Part shown: positions 19,702-21,822 of the stretch, in pieces | Position numbering within the stretch: the stretch's first letter is position 1 | Layout of the letters: each line of letters opens with the position of its first letter | IMG/VR virus record: IMGVR_UViG_3300032311_000739 | Coordinates: 1-21,822 of that record | From: a virus | Reading direction: 5' to 3' (one strand) | DNA length: 21,822 bases | Notes under the pieces: model-generated | What the model was told of the DNA's origin: nothing | Database searches by the model: none | What the model saw: the letters and a program-made list of their open reading frames with translations, nothing else | Translations under genes and position numbers: made by a program

Positions 19702-19730
19702 AATATACACTGTATTTTTGATTAAAACAA
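19702..19730 (-). promoter_or_regulatory. Weak sigma70-type promoter for the four-gene minus operon
   Basis: The minus strand has TTGTTT (19730-19725), a 17-base spacer and TATATT (19707-19702). The -35 box is a poor match, but spacing is ideal and a leader of about 25-30 bases follows. Confidence 0.45.
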
Positions 19731-19787
19731 GCGAAAAAAGCACTTTTTTTAAAGAAATAAAGCAACAAAATCAGTAACTTAAATGAA

Positions 19788-19805
19788 TGTTGTAAAAATA
19801 CAACA
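19788..19805. other. Perfect inverted repeat between divergent operons
   Basis: TGTTGTA (19788-19794), loop AAAA and TACAACA (19799-19805) make a seven-pair stem, 11 bases before the late box at 19817. It may be an operator, or a weak terminator on the minus strand. No gene is seen in 19670-19832. Confidence 0.5.
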
Positions 19806-19816
19806 CAAAAAATCAT

Positions 19817-19824
19817 TATAAATA
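19817..19824 (+). promoter_or_regulatory. T4-type late promoter for the PAAR/gp25/gp6 operon
   Basis: TATAAATA is an exact late consensus and ends eight bases before the ATG at 19833, so the predicted leader is about three bases. Confidence 0.65.
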
Positions 19825-19832
19825 GTAAATAT

Positions 19833-19964
19833 ATGATTGATTTTGACAAAATTGATGATTTATCATTTATGATTGATGATATTGATTCGAAAAAACTAAA
19901 AAAGGCAAAAAATTATGGCAAGAAAAGTAGCAGGAAACACAAACGCATCAAAAAAAACAAGTAA
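19833..19964 (+). CDS. Small charged protein, 43 aa
   Basis: ATG at 19833 directly follows a late promoter. The N-terminal half is acidic (MIDFDKIDDLSFMIDDIDS) and the C-terminal half basic (KKLKKAKNYGKKSSRKHKRI). The last 50 bases are shared, in another frame, with the next gene, which is also basic. No family is recognised. Confidence 0.5.
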   Translation: MIDFDKIDDLSFMIDDIDSKKLKKAKNYGKKSSRKHKRIKKNK

Positions 19965-20064
19965 ACCAAAAAGAACAAGCATTGGACGTGGATTTCACAG
20001 CAAATGTATGATGAATAAACACAAAAGAAGAAGTTTTAAGAAATATAGAGGTCAAGGTAGATAA
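19915..20064 (+). CDS. Small highly basic protein, 49 aa
   Basis: The 49 residues are about one third Lys/Arg, with KPKRTSIGRGFHSK followed by MMNKHKRRSFKKYRGQGR. The YRGQGR end is, to my recollection, seen in short conserved proteins beside PAAR or gp25 genes of marine T4-like phages. The look is that of an RNA/DNA-binding or ribosomal-like peptide. It overlaps the 43-aa gene and its TAA overlaps the PAAR ATG (TAATG), so it is coupled to the spike tip gene. Confidence 0.65.
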   Translation: MARKVAGNTNASKKTSKPKRTSIGRGFHSKCMMNKHKRRSFKKYRGQGR

Positions 20065-20327
20065 TGCCAGGCGTTGCTCGCAAGAATAAAGACATAGCGG
20101 GCGGTGTTGCTATTGAAGGAAGTCAAAATGTTTTAGTAAATGGTGATGGTGTAGTTAGAATTGGAGATAAAGTAGCAAGCCACGGCTTACCTCCACATCA
20201 ACCAACGCCTCCTATGGTTCAAGGTTCACAAAATGTATTTGTAAATGGTATTGGTATAGTAAGAGCTGGTGATAAAGCAAATTGTAATCATAATATCACA
20301 GGTTCTTCAAATGTTTCAGTAAACTAA
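20064..20327 (+). CDS. PAAR-repeat spike tip protein
   Basis: The 87-residue protein shows the PAAR pattern of repeated short beta segments: GSQNVLVNGDGVVRIGDKV and GSQNVFVNGIGIVRAGDKA are near copies. His residues (HGLPPHQP, CNHN) and a Cys lie where the metal-binding tip is expected. PAAR proteins sharpen the gp5 beta-helix spike (T4 gp5.4). It is coupled to the basic peptide gene and is followed by gene 25. Confidence 0.9.
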   Translation: MPGVARKNKDIAGGVAIEGSQNVLVNGDGVVRIGDKVASHGLPPHQPTPPMVQGSQNVFVNGIGIVRAGDKANCNHNITGSSNVSVN

Positions 20328-20335
20328 TATAAATA
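20328..20335 (+). promoter_or_regulatory. T4-type late promoter for gene 25
   Basis: TATAAATA directly follows the PAAR stop and ends eight bases before the gp25 ATG at 20344, again leaving a leader of a few bases and no SD. Confidence 0.6.
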
Positions 20336-20343
20336 TTAACACT

Positions 20344-20769
20344 ATGCCAAATTACGATGCCAGTTCTACGAATACTAGCAAGCGAGCTAATGTAAAATAT
20401 AAAGATTTGGATTTAGATTTTGGTCGTAATACAGTAACAAGTGATGTAAATAAATTAACAGATGTTGAAGCTGTTAAAAGAAGTGTTAGAAATTTAATTA
20501 ATACATCACACTTTGAAAGGCCTTTTCATCCAGAAATAGGTTCTAGTGTTAGAGCAATGTTGTTTGAATTGATGACACCACTTACAGCATTAAATCTTCA
20601 AAGAAAAGTACAAGAAGTTTTAGTTAATTATGAACCAAGAATTAAATTAGTACAAATAGCTGCTAGACCAAATTATGATAGTAATGCTTACGATTTAAGT
20701 ATTTATTTTTATATTATAGGTTCTAATGAACTAGTAAATGTAGAAACGTTTTTAGAAAGACTAAGATAA
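20344..20769 (+). CDS. 25: Baseplate wedge subunit gp25
   Basis: The 141-residue protein matches the gp25 family (T4 132 aa; sheath initiator in the wedge, shared with type VI secretion TssE). It shows the DLDLDFGRNTVTSDVNKLTD start, DVEAVKRSVRNLINTSHFER, then PFHPEIGSSVRAMLFELMTP (the EIGSxxxxxLFE signature) and YEPRIKLVQIAARPNYDSNA. The ATG lies next to a late box, and gene 6 follows after one base. Confidence 0.95.
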   Translation: MPNYDASSTNTSKRANVKYKDLDLDFGRNTVTSDVNKLTDVEAVKRSVRNLINTSHFERPFHPEIGSSVRAMLFELMTPLTALNLQRKVQEVLVNYEPRIKLVQIAARPNYDSNAYDLSIYFYIIGSNELVNVETFLERLR

Positions 20770-20770
20770 G

Positions 20771-21822
20771 ATGGCAAGTAATAAATTAGAAGTATCAGAT
20801 TTTGATTTTGATAATATAAAATCAAATTTAAAAACATTTTTACAAAGTCAAACAGAATTTTCTGATTATAACTTTGAAGGTTCAGGATTTGCCGTTCTTT
20901 TAGATATACTAGCATACAATACACATTATCTAGGTTTCAATGCTAACATGTTAGCAAATGAAATGTATTTGGATAGTGCTGACATTAGAAAAAATATAGT
21001 ATCTTTAGCAAAGATGTTAAATTATACTCCATCTTCTGTTAGAGCGCCTGTAGCAAACTTAAATATAACTGTAAATGACGCAACAGGTTCAACTTTAACA
21101 TTAACAAAAGGAACTGCATTTGTAACTTCTGTTTTAGGAACAACGTATCAATACTTAACGAATCAAGATTATACTATTTCTCCTGTAAATGGTGTTTATA
21201 ATTTTTCAAGTGTAAATGTTTATGAAGGAACTTTAGTTACTTATAGATATGTTGTTGATAAAAATGATCCTGATCAAAAATTTATAATTAATAGTTTAAA
21301 CGCTGACACAACTACATTAAAAGTTTCCATACAAAATAGTTCTACTGATACAATTACAAATATTTATTCTTTAGCTGGTGGATACAATGGTGTGTCTAAT
21401 ACTTCTAACGTCTATTTTTTACAAGAAGGAGAAGATGGAAAATTTGAAGTTTATTTTGGTGATGGTGTTGTAGGAACTTCTTTATCAGACGGTAATATTA
21501 TAATATTGGAATATATTGTTACAAATAAGGATCAATCCAATGGTGCTTCTTCATTTACATTATCTACAACGATCGGTGGGTTTTCAGACGTGTCTATAAA
21601 AACAAATTCAGCATCACAAGGAGGAACAGAAGCTGAATCTAAAGAGTCAATTCGTTTTAATGCTCCTTTAAATTATTCTGCTCAAAATAGAGCTGTAACA
21701 ACAACAGACTATGAAACGATTGTTAAGTCGATTTATCCAAATGCTTTATCCGTAAGTGCTTGGGGCGGCGAAAATGATGAGACAGCAATATATGGTGTTG
21801 TTAAAATTGCTATAAAAGCAAA
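20771..21822 (+). CDS. 6: Baseplate wedge subunit gp6 (3' cut by window end)
   Basis: The frame from ATG 20771 stays open to the window end (about 350 codons). It shows KSNLKTFLQSQTEFSDYNFE, then GFAVLLDILAYNTHYLGFNA and NEMYLDSADIRKNIVSLAKM, the typical N-terminus of gp6, with the LDILAYNTHY motif shared with J-like baseplate proteins. T4 gp6 is 660 aa, so roughly half is present. gp6 dimers form the inner ring of the baseplate with gp7 and gp53. Confidence 0.95.
   Translation, partial: MASNKLEVSDFDFDNIKSNLKTFLQSQTEFSDYNFEGSGFAVLLDILAYNTHYLGFNANMLANEMYLDSADIRKNIVSLAKMLNYTPSSVRAPVANLNITVNDATGSTLTLTKGTAFVTSVLGTTYQYLTNQDYTISPVNGVYNFSSVNVYEGTLVTYRYVVDKNDPDQKFIINSLNADTTTLKVSIQNSSTDTITNIYSLAGGYNGVSNTSNVYFLQEGEDGKFEVYFGDGVVGTSLSDGNIIILEYIVTNKDQSNGASSFTLSTTIGGFSDVSIKTNSASQGGTEAESKESIRFNAPLNYSAQNRAVTTTDYETIVKSIYPNALSVSAWGGENDETAIYGVVKIAIKA

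Noticed and set aside
1-21822. CRISPR array, tRNA genes, insertion sequences
   Set aside because: No regularly spaced repeats, cloverleaf sequences or transposase-like frames were found on either strand.

Overview
The window is part of the genome of a T4-like contractile-tailed phage (myovirus). It holds homologues of T4 genes 33, 59, 32, 26, 51, 54, 4, 48, 53, a 27-like hub gene, 5, a PAAR spike tip, 25 and 6. The DNA is very AT-rich. It also has the features of marine T4-like phages: a zinc-less gp32, a gp5 without lysozyme, and a HesB/IscA-type gene. A phage of a marine, low-GC alphaproteobacterium (SAR11-type) is my best guess; the host is inferred, not seen.

Layout. (1) 1-2618, plus strand: end of an unknown gene, two small genes, the late-transcription coactivator gp33, helicase loader gp59, a small membrane protein, a Rossmann-like unknown and a 45-aa gene. 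(2) 2624-3632: gp32 with a late promoter and terminator. (3) 3631-8415, minus strand: gp4 head completion, a structural unknown, gp54, gp26 with a gp51-like extension in the -1 frame, a holin-like protein and a probable tape measure protein. (4) 8422-13210, plus strand: gp48, gp53, gp27-like hub, two micro-ORFs and gp5. The gp5 end is richer in GC than the rest. (5) 13366-13712: HesB/IscA-like. (6) 13709-19669, an accessory island: a minus operon of exported SNase nuclease, three tiny membrane peptides and a 2OG-Fe hydroxylase; a plus run of small genes; a TonB-dependent receptor operon; a 375-aa unknown driven divergently from it; and a minus operon of four small unknowns. (7) 19817-21822, plus strand: two overlapping small basic genes, PAAR, gp25 and gp6 (cut by the window end).

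Two promoter classes can be read. Host-type TTGACA-N17-TATAWT/TAGAAT promoters precede gp33, the 45-aa gene, the SNase operon, the receptor operon and the 375-aa gene. T4-late-type NATAAATA boxes precede structural genes. In many cases of both classes the box ends only 5-10 nt before the ATG, so the mRNA should be leaderless or nearly so.

The most notable items are a canonical T TTT TTC slippery heptamer at the end of gene 26, leading into a start-less gp51-like frame (a likely programmed -1 frameshift); an intact phage-borne TonB-dependent receptor with its own back-to-back promoters; the recurrent leaderless promoter architecture; the nuclease/micro-membrane-peptide/hydroxylase operon; and a pair of mutually exclusive hairpins that could control a small membrane gene.
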